39,151 bases of DNA from an uncultured Lachnospiraceae bacterium. GTDB taxonomy: Bacteria; Bacillota; Clostridia; Lachnospirales; Lachnospiraceae. A model generated the notes under the pieces. It was given only the letters and a program-made list of their open reading frames with translations, searched no databases and was not told the origin of the DNA. Numbering within the stretch: position 1 is the stretch's first letter; the number at the start of each line of letters is the position of its first letter. Shown here piece by piece: positions 1 to 8,403 of the stretch. A program made the translations under genes and the position numbers. The stretch spans positions 1-39,151 of the forward strand of contig CAMNRH010000027.1 of NCBI GenBank assembly GCA_946552115.1, given 5' to 3'.

Positions 1-81
1 CTTTATTGTAATGTATAGTTACTTTTCGTGTCCACTTATTTAGTATAGATCCAAAGAAACTAAAAAAAGGTAGAAGAAGAG

Positions 82-165
82 ATGCCAATAAATGAGAATA
101 GTATTAAAGAAGCACAAAAAATTTTAGATTTCATCGGTGGCATAATGAATAGCGATAAAAAATAG
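82..165 (+). CDS. Possible 27-residue small protein
   Basis: A short open frame beginning ATG after a purine-rich stretch (AGAAGAAGAG) that could serve as a ribosome site. It encodes MPINENSIKEAQKILDFIGG and seven more residues, and an in-frame stop at 61-63 closes the frame upstream. The peptide would form one amphipathic helix. I do not recognise it. It lies just before the hairpin-rich leader of the Rha-type gene and could equally be the intact end of a small phage gene or chance. Confidence 0.3.
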   Translation: MPINENSIKEAQKILDFIGGIMNSDKK

Positions 166-254
166 AAGTTCGTCGCACCTACCACAGCATAACGAACTTC
201 CTATGTACAGAGGTTTCCCATCTGATAAATACATCATATCATTTAGGGAAACTT
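165..254 (+). promoter_or_regulatory. Two successive hairpins in the leader of the Rha-type gene
   Basis: The first inverted repeat is GAAGTTCGT (165-173) with ACGAACTTC (192-200), perfect over 9 bp around an 18-base loop. The second is AGGTTTCCC (211-219) with GGGAAACTT (246-254), 8 bp plus one G-T pair. The first lacks a downstream T-run, so it is not an ordinary terminator. Both lie between the small ORF and the ribosome site (GAGAGGAG, about 271-278) of the next gene. They may be operators for a phage repressor or RNA structures; the function is inferred from position only. Confidence 0.4.
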
Positions 255-287
255 CTTTCAAGACAATTTTGAGAGGAGAATTTTATA

Positions 288-1076
288 ATGAAACAAATCG
301 AACAGTCAATTAGTAGTATTGAAGTAGCAGAAATGGTAGTGAAAGCGCACAATGATTTGCTAAAAGATATTCGGAGGTATTGTGAGCAATTAGGACAGGG
401 GAAGATTCCCCAGTCCGATTTCTTCACAGAAAGTACCTATAAAAACAGCCAGAATAAAGAAATGCCATGCTACAATGTAACAAAGAAAGGCTGTGAATTT
501 ATCGCTCATAAACTGACTGGAGTAAAGGGGACAGAGTTTACAGCGAAGTATATCAACCGTTTTCATGATATGGAGGATACCATCCGACAGGGGATTCCGC
601 AGAAAGACAATTCAAAGACTGAGCATCTTGCAAGTGTCAACAATGCGGTAAAGATTCTCACGCCAATGCTGAAAGCGGCAGGCTGTGACAGTAAAATCCA
701 GCTCCTTACAGCCAAGACACTTTATGAGAAAGCAGGAGTTAAGCTTCCAGTATTGATTGAATCAGACCAGCAGTATTATGACACTGTACATATTGCAAGG
801 AAAGTTGGGTTGTATTATCAAAGCTCTGGTAAGCCTGCGGATAAGGCGATTAATGAAATTATTCGCAGGTTAAACATTCCAGATAATATGTATACGGAAA
901 CATGGGAATCTAAAGGAAAATGGCAGGGAACGGTCAGAAAATACGCGCCTCAGGTCATTGATATGATTCGTCAGTGGTATTTAGATAATAATTATCCGAA
1001 AGATATTGAATATATTCAGTGTGACGGACAGGCGAAATGTTACCATGTTATTTGGCGGAATACGGGGGTGGCATAG
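288..1076 (+). CDS. Rha-family phage regulatory protein
   Basis: A 262-residue protein whose first 100 residues match the Rha family pattern (phage regulatory protein first described beside P22/phi-80 genes). Recognisable are VAEMVVKAHNDLLKDIRRY, the SDFFTESTYKNSQNKEMPCY segment, ITKKGC-like VTKKGCEFIAHKLTG, and FTAKYINRFHDME. Family members are thought to act as regulators or antirepressors and often carry exchangeable C-terminal domains. Here residues 110-262 hold a second, probably DNA-binding helical part (DTVHIARKVGLYYQSSGKPADKAI). The ATG at 288 follows GAGAGGAGAA with good spacing. The gene sits next to the tail operon instead of in an early region and is followed by a small broken gene and a terminator, which suggests a self-contained inserted cassette (moron). 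Confidence 0.8.
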   Translation: MKQIEQSISSIEVAEMVVKAHNDLLKDIRRYCEQLGQGKIPQSDFFTESTYKNSQNKEMPCYNVTKKGCEFIAHKLTGVKGTEFTAKYINRFHDMEDTIRQGIPQKDNSKTEHLASVNNAVKILTPMLKAAGCDSKIQLLTAKTLYEKAGVKLPVLIESDQQYYDTVHIARKVGLYYQSSGKPADKAINEIIRRLNIPDNMYTETWESKGKWQGTVRKYAPQVIDMIRQWYLDNNYPKDIEYIQCDGQAKCYHVIWRNTGVA

Positions 1077-1078
1077 GC

Positions 1079-1353
1079 ATGAATGAATTTAATTATAAAG
1101 ATTTGGTTATGTCAAATGAAAAACTGTCAAAGGCTATGGAAGAACAGATGGAGCATATAAGCCGGATGCAGTTGCAGGTATGATTTTACATATTTGCGAA
1201 ACGTCAGAAAAGGAAGAACCGGGTAAATTTGAAAGGGCAACCCAGATGACAAAATTATTGTATACAGCACATGAGATGTACAAGAGAGGCTTTGCAGAAG
1301 CACTTTATTTGTGCAATGAAAGCTTTAAGGCAGCATTTAGAGAATTAGCGTAA
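1079..1353 (+). pseudogene. Small phage gene broken by a one-base frameshift
   Basis: The first frame (1079-1183) encodes 34 residues beginning MNEFNYKDLVMSNEKLSKAM. A second frame (1180-1353) encodes 57 residues (MILHICETSEKEEPGKFERA through FRELA). Reading the second frame backwards gives AYKPDAVAG joined directly to MILH. If one base were restored near 1150 (GAG-CAT read as GAG-GCA-TAT), both would become one protein of about 91 residues without internal stops. That is the expected pattern of a recent single-base deletion, or of a sequencing error. I do not recognise the product; its composition is soluble and helical. It follows the Rha-type gene by two bases and is closed by a terminator at 1358-1385. 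Confidence 0.55.
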
Positions 1354-1357
1354 TAGA

Positions 1358-1385
1358 AACACCGCTCAGAAATGGGCGGTGTTTT
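1358..1385 (+). terminator. Intrinsic terminator closing the Rha cassette
   Basis: AACACCGC (1358-1365) pairs with GCGGTGTT (1376-1383) around a 10-base loop and is followed by a short T-run (1382-1385). It lies just after the stop of the small frameshifted gene and 117 bases before the tape measure start, so it separates the Rha cassette from the tail operon. Confidence 0.75.
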
Positions 1386-1419
1386 AATGTGCAAATATGG
1401 TCTGCAATGACAAAAAACT

Positions 1420-1527
1420 ATGTGGAAAGAGGACTATGCCATGAAAGATAGTAATGGGAACAAAGAAAACAGACGTCCGATAAGCAAAAAGGAGGGAATA
1501 TATGGCGGACGGAAGTGTTGTAATTGA
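1420..1527 (+). CDS. Possible leftover 3' end of a tail-assembly gene overlapping the tape measure start
   Basis: An open frame encoding MWKEDYAMKDSNGNKENRRP and 15 more residues. It has no convincing ribosome site and runs 26 bases into the tape measure gene. In many siphophages the gene just before the tape measure is the tail-assembly chaperone, whose frameshifted extension ends by overlapping it. The position fits a truncated remnant of such a gene, cut off by the inserted cassette to its left. This is inference from position; the peptide is too short to recognise. Confidence 0.25.
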   Translation: MWKEDYAMKDSNGNKENRRPISKKEGIYGGRKCCN

Positions 1528-4500
1528 GACAGACCTTGATACTGAAAGCATAGAAAAAGGTTTGGATAGTTTAAAAAAAGACGTAAAAAAGTCTGCGGAG
1601 GAATCTGCAAAGGCTATGGAGGAATCCGCGGAAAAGTCTTCGAAAAGTACAAAAAAATCATCCGGAGAAACAAAACAGCATTACAAAAAGACAGAGGAGC
1701 AGGCAAAACAGAGTGCGGCAAATGCAGAAAAATACTGGACAGGTGCGGCGGATAAAATCAGGAGTGTTATAAGTACTGCGGCAAAGGTGACGGCAACCGG
1801 ATTAGCAGCCGGGGCAGCAGCGGCTATAAAAGTGGGAAGTAATTTTGAAGCTGGTATGAGTGAGGTGAAGGCAATATCCGGCGTTTCTGAAGCCGATTTC
1901 CAGCGGCTGACCGAAAAGGCCAAAGAGATGGGGGCAACAACGAAATTCAGTGCGACAGAAAGTGCAGAGGCATTGAAATATATGTCTATGGCCGGATGGA
2001 AAGCGGACCAGATGATTTCAGGTCTGCCGGGCGTAATGAATCTTGCTGCCGCATCTGGTGAGAATCTCGGAACGGTATCTGATATTGTGACAGATGCTAT
2101 GACAGCATTTGGGCTGAAAGCGGAGGACAGTGCACATTTTGCGGATGTTTTGGCGAAAGCATCCAGCAGTTCTAATACGAATGTAGGATTGATGGGAGAG
2201 ACGTTTAAGTATGTCGCACCGATTGCTGGGTCTATGAAATATTCTATTGAAGATACAGCAGCTGCTATTGGACTGATGGCGAATGCCGGTATCAAAGGTG
2301 GAGAAGCGGGAACTGCATTGCGGGCGATTCTTACTAGACTTGTCAAACCGCCTAAAGAAGCGGCAGAGGCGTTAAATGATTTGGGAATCAGCGCAGAGAA
2401 CTCAGACGGAACGATGAAACCACTTCGTGAGGTTTTAGGCGATTTAAGAACTAAGTTTTCAGGTCTTGATGATAGTCAGAAAGCACAGTATGCCGCCAGT
2501 ATCGCAGGCCAGGAAGCGATGTCAGGCCTGCTTGCAATCGTAGGTGCCAGCGATAGTGATTTTGATAAATTAACAAAGTCTATTGATAACGCCGATGGAG
2601 CCGCCAAAAAACAGGCGGATACCATGAACGACAATTTAAAGGGGGCTCTTCAGGAGCTCGGCTCCGCGGCTGAATCTGTCGGTATTGAGGTATATGAGGA
2701 TATAAAAGAACCGCTAAAAAAAGTGGCGAAAGAGGGGGCGAGTCAGGTTCGCGGACTGGCTTCTGCTATTAAAAAGAATGGTATTAAATCAATTATACCA
2801 AAGGGAGCAATCACTACGGTAAAAAGTTTGGGTAAAATTGCAAAGTCTGTAGGTGGCGGCGGTATTAAAGTTTTAGGAGCAGCGGTTGAAATACTCGGAA
2901 ACAATTTTGATATTGCTTTACCGGCGGCAACAGGTCTGTTAGTTGCCTTTAAAGGATATAAAGCAGTAAAAACGGTCGCAACGGCTATTGAGGCCGCAAG
3001 AGATGCGGTGTCCGGGTTCAAAACAGCTGCTGATGTAGCGAGCGCAATGACAAAAACAGGAGATGCAGTTTCGGGTATGACGGTTGCGGTTGGAGCTTTA
3101 AGCGGAGGCATGGGAAAAGCAACTGCGGCATCCGGGATGTTAAAAGCAGGAATGGCGGCTCTCGGCGGTCCTATTGGTGTCGTGGTGGTAGCTATCGGCG
3201 CTCTGGCAGCCGGATTAGGTGCGTATCTATTAACTCAAAACGGCAGCATAAAGAAAGAGGAAACGCTGTCTGAGAAGCTTAAAAAGTCAGCGGAGGAGCA
3301 GAAAGAATATCTAAAAACTCTGGAAGAGAATAAGAAAGCAAGAGAAGAATCCATAGAAGCAGTACAGACAGAGGGGAAACAGGCAGACTTCCTTTCAGCA
3401 AAGCTCAATGATTTAATGGAGGTGGAAAATAAAAGCACCGGTCAGAAAGAGCAAATTAAGTCGATTGTTGAAAAGTTGAACGAAATACTTCCGGATTTGG
3501 GACTTGCTTACGATGAAGAAAAGGATAAGCTTAATCAATCAACGGAGGCTATTAAGCAGAATATAGACGCACAGAAAGAACTGGCCAAAGCGAAAGCATA
3601 CGGCGCTCACATGGGAGAAATCCAAGAGGATATTATTAAGACTGAGGACAAGCTTGCAAAGGCAGAGGAAAATCGGAAAAAGGCTGCGGAAGAGCTGGCA
3701 GAAGCAGAGGCCGAAGTAGAAAAAGCATTAAGTAGTAAAAGTTTAGCGCCGGCAGATAATCCGAAACTTCAGATGGCTCTTGAGAAGCAGAAACAGATGA
3801 ATGAAGCTTACAATTCTGCGGATGAGCAAGTGAAAAAATATAAAAATAGCCTGACGGATTTGAATGTAGAGCTTGATACCGCGGGAAATCGAGAGATTGG
3901 TGAAACAAATTATGCGGAGTTTCTCGGCAGTATTGATAAAATCTGTGAGGAGGCGAAGATAAAGGCAGCAGATATTCCTGAATCGGTTGTACAGGGCATG
4001 AAAGAAGGTGTTTATACTAACCCGGTGACAGGGGAAGAGCTGAATGCCTTAATTAATCTGGACAGCTTGGTGCAGAAAGCAAAGGAGGATGGCACACAGG
4101 TGCCGGCAGCAGTTGCACAGGGAATTCAATCCGGGAAATATGCGCTGCCTGCAAGTGTGGATCAGCTGAAAGCGTTAATTAAGCTTGATGAATTGCAGAA
4201 TATGTCCTTGCAGTCCGGCGTAAAGATTCCGGGTAATTTATCCAAAGGTATTATGTCCGGAAAAGCGAAACCAGCCGATGCAATAAAGCAGATGGAGACG
4301 CTGGCAACTTTTGACGGACTGGTTACAAATTCGGGATTAGCAGGAACGGAGGCTGTGCAGAAGCTTGTTTCCGCGGTCAATGCCGGAGAAATGGAACCTG
4401 TAGAAGCAATCCACCGAATGAACGCTTTGGTAGCAAAGGAATCCGAGCAGGGCATGGGAGAGGCTGCGGATAAGAGTGGAGACCAATATGTAAAAAGTTT

Positions 4501-6301
4501 AGATGCAAAAAAAGGCGTTATTTCAAAATCAGGAAAGGGAGCGACATCATCAGCGAAAGATGGAGCTATGAGTGAATCTTTTACTCCTGTTGGGGATTAT
4601 ATTGGTTCGGGAATTGAAACAGGGCTTATATCCAGAATTCCTGCAATAGCGGACGCTGCCCGTAGAGCCGTAAAGAGTGCAAAAGATGCGGCGAAAGAAG
4701 AAGCAGATATTAACTCTCCATCCCGTGTATTTCGCGATGAAGTAGGTAAATTTCTGCCGCTTGGGATGGCCGTCGGGATTGAAAAAAATACGGGAGCTGT
4801 TGAGACTGCGGCCAGAGGGATGGCGCAGGCCTCTATCAAGGCTACTACGGATGAGTTGGATATCCATTCTCCATCGAAGAAGTTTAAGAAAATTGTAGGT
4901 ACTAATATTCCAAAAGGAATTGCCGCGGGCGTAAGGGTGGCAAAAAACGAGCTGGTCGCAGAGATGAAAGGTACCATGAAAGAATTATTGTCTGCGGCAA
5001 AAAGTATGGCTCGTAAAGGCCAATACGCTCAGATTGGCAGTGATTTGATGACGGGCCTGTCAGAATCACTGAGCACGGCCAAAACCCGGAGCTCTAATAA
5101 TATACAGACTTCTATTGACAAGCAGTACGAGGCGTTGACTGCGGAGCATGAAAAGAAAGAAAAGGATCTTCAAAATAGGATAGACAAAGCAAAAGGAAAA
5201 GCGGAAAAGAAACGGTTAAAAAAACAGCTATCAAAATTGAAAGCTGCAAATAAAAAAGAAGCTGCACAGCTGCAGGAGGCAGGAGAGAAAGTAGCTAATG
5301 CTTTTAATACTGCCTATGATAAAGAAGCAGACCGTTTGACCCAGATTGCTCAGAAGAAGATTCAGGAGCTTTCAGAGACATACCAGAAAGAATACGATCG
5401 TATAGCAGGACTTAGGGACAATCTGACAAATAAGCAGCAGTCATGGGGCAATATCTATGACCTGAAGCAGAACATTTCTGATATTGAGCGATACCAGAAG
5501 CAGCTAAAAGCTCTGGAAAAGAAAATACCGGAAGCTATGATGGAAAAAATTCTCGGAATGAATATAGACGAGGCGTCTGCTTACATGGACTGGTTTCAAT
5601 CAATGTCTCAAAAGCAGCAGAAAGAGTATATCGCAAATTGGAACCGTCAGCAGTCTATGTCAGAAACATTTTCGAAGAACTTTTTTGCGGATGATTTCGA
5701 AAAGCTTGAAAAAGAATATCAGAAAGAGCTCAAGAAAGCGACGGATAATCTCCAGAAGCAGATGAAGAACGCAGGTACCAATATTGGAAAGGGGCTTACG
5801 GCAGGAATAGCGTCTGAAACGAGAAGCGCTAATAAGGCGATGAAGAGTCTGTGCAACAATCTGATTAAAACGGCAAAAAAGCAGCTTAAGATAAAATCCC
5901 CGTCCCGTGAGTTTGAAAAAATCGGGAAATATAATGTTTTGGGAGCGGAAAAGGGGCACGAGAAAGAGGCAAAGAAGCTCTATCAGCAGATGGAGGATAT
6001 GTCCGAAACGATGGCGCAAAGATTTGCAAAGGCCCAATTGAATATACCTGAGCTTCAGGGACGCATGCTGTCGGCCGTGCAGAAACAGATGGGGCGGGTA
6101 ACCGCAAATGTTCAGATACCGCAGGCCGTACAAAATACAGCCTCCAATAAGGAAAATGAGCGCATCGTATATGTGGGTCCGGAGAAGATAGAGCTGGTTT
6201 CGAATCTTGACGGACGGGAAGTGGCAAGAGATATTGTTCCGTTTGTAGACCAGTTTTTGAATGACATTATAAATCGAAAGCTGAGAGGAGGCGTATCATG
6301 A
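1502..6301 (+). CDS. Phage tail tape measure protein
   Basis: A 1,599-residue protein that sets tail length and is expelled during DNA injection. Residues about 110-310 carry the PhageMin_Tail/TIGR01760-type core (GSNFEAGMSEVKAISGVS, then GATTKFSATESAEALKYM and KGGEAGTALRAILTRL). Residues about 550-578 form a hydrophobic membrane-spanning-like segment. Long Lys/Glu/Ala coiled coils flank it at 20-75, 580-770 and 1210-1290. Three degenerate copies of an IP..V..G(I/M)..G(K/V)Y unit occur around residues 825-930. Three SPSR/SPSK-containing units (INSPSRVF, IHSPSKKF, IKSPSREF) lie near 1070, 1120 and 1465, as is common in Firmicute tape measures. The ATG at 1502 follows AAAAAGGAGGG. The stop overlaps the next start as ATGA. 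Confidence 0.95.
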   Translation: MADGSVVIETDLDTESIEKGLDSLKKDVKKSAEESAKAMEESAEKSSKSTKKSSGETKQHYKKTEEQAKQSAANAEKYWTGAADKIRSVISTAAKVTATGLAAGAAAAIKVGSNFEAGMSEVKAISGVSEADFQRLTEKAKEMGATTKFSATESAEALKYMSMAGWKADQMISGLPGVMNLAAASGENLGTVSDIVTDAMTAFGLKAEDSAHFADVLAKASSSSNTNVGLMGETFKYVAPIAGSMKYSIEDTAAAIGLMANAGIKGGEAGTALRAILTRLVKPPKEAAEALNDLGISAENSDGTMKPLREVLGDLRTKFSGLDDSQKAQYAASIAGQEAMSGLLAIVGASDSDFDKLTKSIDNADGAAKKQADTMNDNLKGALQELGSAAESVGIEVYEDIKEPLKKVAKEGASQVRGLASAIKKNGIKSIIPKGAITTVKSLGKIAKSVGGGGIKVLGAAVEILGNNFDIALPAATGLLVAFKGYKAVKTVATAIEAARDAVSGFKTAADVASAMTKTGDAVSGMTVAVGALSGGMGKATAASGMLKAGMAALGGPIGVVVVAIGALAAGLGAYLLTQNGSIKKEETLSEKLKKSAEEQKEYLKTLEENKKAREESIEAVQTEGKQADFLSAKLNDLMEVENKSTGQKEQIKSIVEKLNEILPDLGLAYDEEKDKLNQSTEAIKQNIDAQKELAKAKAYGAHMGEIQEDIIKTEDKLAKAEENRKKAAEELAEAEAEVEKALSSKSLAPADNPKLQMALEKQKQMNEAYNSADEQVKKYKNSLTDLNVELDTAGNREIGETNYAEFLGSIDKICEEAKIKAADIPESVVQGMKEGVYTNPVTGEELNALINLDSLVQKAKEDGTQVPAAVAQGIQSGKYALPASVDQLKALIKLDELQNMSLQSGVKIPGNLSKGIMSGKAKPADAIKQMETLATFDGLVTNSGLAGTEAVQKLVSAVNAGEMEPVEAIHRMNALVAKESEQGMGEAADKSGDQYVKSLDAKKGVISKSGKGATSSAKDGAMSESFTPVGDYIGSGIETGLISRIPAIADAARRAVKSAKDAAKEEADINSPSRVFRDEVGKFLPLGMAVGIEKNTGAVETAARGMAQASIKATTDELDIHSPSKKFKKIVGTNIPKGIAAGVRVAKNELVAEMKGTMKELLSAAKSMARKGQYAQIGSDLMTGLSESLSTAKTRSSNNIQTSIDKQYEALTAEHEKKEKDLQNRIDKAKGKAEKKRLKKQLSKLKAANKKEAAQLQEAGEKVANAFNTAYDKEADRLTQIAQKKIQELSETYQKEYDRIAGLRDNLTNKQQSWGNIYDLKQNISDIERYQKQLKALEKKIPEAMMEKILGMNIDEASAYMDWFQSMSQKQQKEYIANWNRQQSMSETFSKNFFADDFEKLEKEYQKELKKATDNLQKQMKNAGTNIGKGLTAGIASETRSANKAMKSLCNNLIKTAKKQLKIKSPSREFEKIGKYNVLGAEKGHEKEAKKLYQQMEDMSETMAQRFAKAQLNIPELQGRMLSAVQKQMGRVTANVQIPQAVQNTASNKENERIVYVGPEKIELVSNLDGREVARDIVPFVDQFLNDIINRKLRGGVS

Positions 6302-7011
6302 GGCGCGGAACATTAGGAGTACAGATAGGAAGCAGGCATACCTTGAAAGACTGGAATCTGGGATGGACGGCGGTGAGTATAGGTTTTCCAGAAGCGAAAA
6401 CCTATGAGCAGGATATCCCGGGAGCAGATGGAGCTCTTGATTTGACGGAGGCTATGACACTGGGGGATGTGAAATATAAAAAGCGTCCTCTGTCGATGGA
6501 ATTTGAAGTGGAAGATAAGGATTTTTATAAGTGGAGCGTTGTGATTTCCAGGATTGCCAATTATCTGGCCGGACAGAGAATGAAGATTATCTTTGACAAC
6601 GATCCTTATTTTTATTATCTTGGCCGACTTGCAATAGATGTGGAAAAAACAGAGAAAAGTGAAAGTAAGCTGGTTCTTTCCGGAGAGGTGGAGCCGTACA
6701 AATATGAACGGTATTCCAGTCTGGAAGAATGGGTATGGGATGATTTCAATTTTGAAATGGGTATTATCCGGGAATATAAAGATATAAAAATTAACGGTTC
6801 GTATAAGCTGCTCATCCCGGGTCTAAGGAAGCGGATAGTTCCTGTTATTGAATGCTCAAGGTCAATGCAGGTGCGAAATATGGGAAAGATATATAATTTA
6901 AGTGCTGGGAAAAATAAGGTGTTTGACATCTGGCTTGGCGAGGGAACGAATACTTTAGAATTTATCGGAACCGGAACCGTATCTGTTGAGTATAGAGGAG
7001 GAAGTCTATAA
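6298..7011 (+). CDS. Distal tail protein (Dit, siphovirus tail component family)
   Basis: A 237-residue protein encoded immediately after the tape measure, overlapping it by four bases (ATGA), which suggests translational coupling. Gene order and N-terminal sequence (GIDSRHTLKD-like GSRHTLKDWNLGWTAVSIGF, then IPGADGALDLTEAM and RPLSMEFEVED) match the Sipho_tail/Dit family. Dit proteins form the hexameric hub joining the tail tube to the baseplate and receptor-binding apparatus. The C-terminal part (residues 165-237) has the short beta strands expected of a Dit C-terminal domain. The call rests on gene order and sequence pattern. Confidence 0.88.
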   Translation: MRRGTLGVQIGSRHTLKDWNLGWTAVSIGFPEAKTYEQDIPGADGALDLTEAMTLGDVKYKKRPLSMEFEVEDKDFYKWSVVISRIANYLAGQRMKIIFDNDPYFYYLGRLAIDVEKTEKSESKLVLSGEVEPYKYERYSSLEEWVWDDFNFEMGIIREYKDIKINGSYKLLIPGLRKRIVPVIECSRSMQVRNMGKIYNLSAGKNKVFDIWLGEGTNTLEFIGTGTVSVEYRGGSL

Positions 7012-8403
7012 ATGTACAGAATAGAATGTGACGATAAGACTTTACATGATATCCGGGATGAAAATTATACGCTGTTATCGCCAAAAGTATCCCTTGAATT
7101 GAATAAAACAGGGAATCTTGATTTCGGGATACTTCCGTCGCATCCAGAGATTGGCAGTATTCAGAAGCTATGTTCGCGGATAGCGGTATATGATGATGAA
7201 GAACTTTTATATGCCGGAAGACCTACGACGGATGAAGCAGATTTTTACAATTACGGTCAGGTATCTTGCGAGGGTGAGCTGGCATTTTTATTGGATTCTG
7301 TGCAAAGGCCGAAAGAGCGCGGCAGGACATATAATTTTGAGCCAATATCAACAAATATAGATATCTTTCGGTCTATTATCAATGAACATAATGTGCAGGC
7401 AGGGGAGAGCAAAAAATTCGAAATCGGTATTATAGATATTGATAGCGTCAGCATAGAAAATTTTGATGCGAACTATGAAAATACATGGGATTTGCTCAAT
7501 TCTAAATTTATTAATGTATATGAGGGATACTTGCGGGTCAGGCATGAGAATGGAAGACGATATATTGACTATGTAAAACAATTCGGACAGGACAGTACGC
7601 AGGAAATTCGGTTTGGTGAAAATCTATTGGATTTGAAACGTTATGTCAAAGCAGAAGATATCGTGACTGCGATTATTCCTATCGGAAAAAACAATGTTAC
7701 GGTCAGAACTGCTAACGGACATAACGGAACGGATTATATTTACGATTCTACTGCGGTTGAATTATATGGTTGGATTTATCAGAAAGTGGATTTTTCGGAG
7801 GTAAATGACCCGGATACGCTTCTTGCTAAAGCGAAAGAGCATCTTAAAACATGTGTGAACCTTGCTATTACGATTGAGCTTACTGCAATAGATCTTCACT
7901 TGATAGATGTGGATATAGACCGTATAAAATTGGGTGATATAGTTCGAATTGTATCGCCGCTTCACCATCTGGACAGAAATATGATGGTGTCAAAACGGGA
8001 ATACAATCTTACTGAACCCTCAGCGGATAAAATTACACTGGGAGATACGTTATCCTGTTTGACAGAAAAGCAGGCAGGGCTGCAGAAAGGCAGCGAACAG
8101 CAAAAGAATAGCATTGCCTCGTCAGAAGAAGAAATAAAAAATAATATGGAATATCTGGCCGTTAAGGTAGAAACGACATATGCAGGGATGAATGTGATAA
8201 GCGAACAGATGCAGCAGCTAGGGACAGGTACATCCGATATGCTGGCAAAAGTTCAGGAAATGGAAGTTAATATTAACAACTTAACTGAATTAAGTACAGC
8301 AACACAAAAAAGCCTAACTGAGCTGGATAAAACAATGCAGGAAAGTATACAGGGGTTAATAACAAGGATAGAGACTCTGGAAAAAGGAGGCGAAGAAGCA
8401 TAA
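7012..8403 (+). CDS. Tail-tip protein, prophage endopeptidase/minor structural family (Tal-like)
   Basis: A 463-residue protein starting directly after the Dit stop codon, with AGAGGAGG as ribosome site. It resembles the phage minor structural protein N-terminal family (Prophage_tail): the N-terminus reads YRIECDDKTLHDIRDENYTL, followed by KVSLELNKTGNLDFGILPSH and the IAVYDDEELLYAGR strand. In tailed phages these proteins form a trimeric tip below Dit and may carry a peptidoglycan-cutting domain. Here residues 1-350 are the hub-like part and residues 360-463 are a coiled coil (repeated polar helices with VKVETTYAGMN, KVQEMEVNINNL, LEKGGEEA). I see no separate lytic domain, so it is probably structural only. 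Confidence 0.85.
   Translation: MYRIECDDKTLHDIRDENYTLLSPKVSLELNKTGNLDFGILPSHPEIGSIQKLCSRIAVYDDEELLYAGRPTTDEADFYNYGQVSCEGELAFLLDSVQRPKERGRTYNFEPISTNIDIFRSIINEHNVQAGESKKFEIGIIDIDSVSIENFDANYENTWDLLNSKFINVYEGYLRVRHENGRRYIDYVKQFGQDSTQEIRFGENLLDLKRYVKAEDIVTAIIPIGKNNVTVRTANGHNGTDYIYDSTAVELYGWIYQKVDFSEVNDPDTLLAKAKEHLKTCVNLAITIELTAIDLHLIDVDIDRIKLGDIVRIVSPLHHLDRNMMVSKREYNLTEPSADKITLGDTLSCLTEKQAGLQKGSEQQKNSIASSEEEIKNNMEYLAVKVETTYAGMNVISEQMQQLGTGTSDMLAKVQEMEVNINNLTELSTATQKSLTELDKTMQESIQGLITRIETLEKGGEEA

Noticed and set aside
1681-2346. Long antisense frames inside the tape measure gene (also 2743-3111 and 5660-6133)
   Set aside because: They are low-complexity shadows of an Ala/Lys/Glu-rich coding sequence, with no ribosome sites and no recognisable products.
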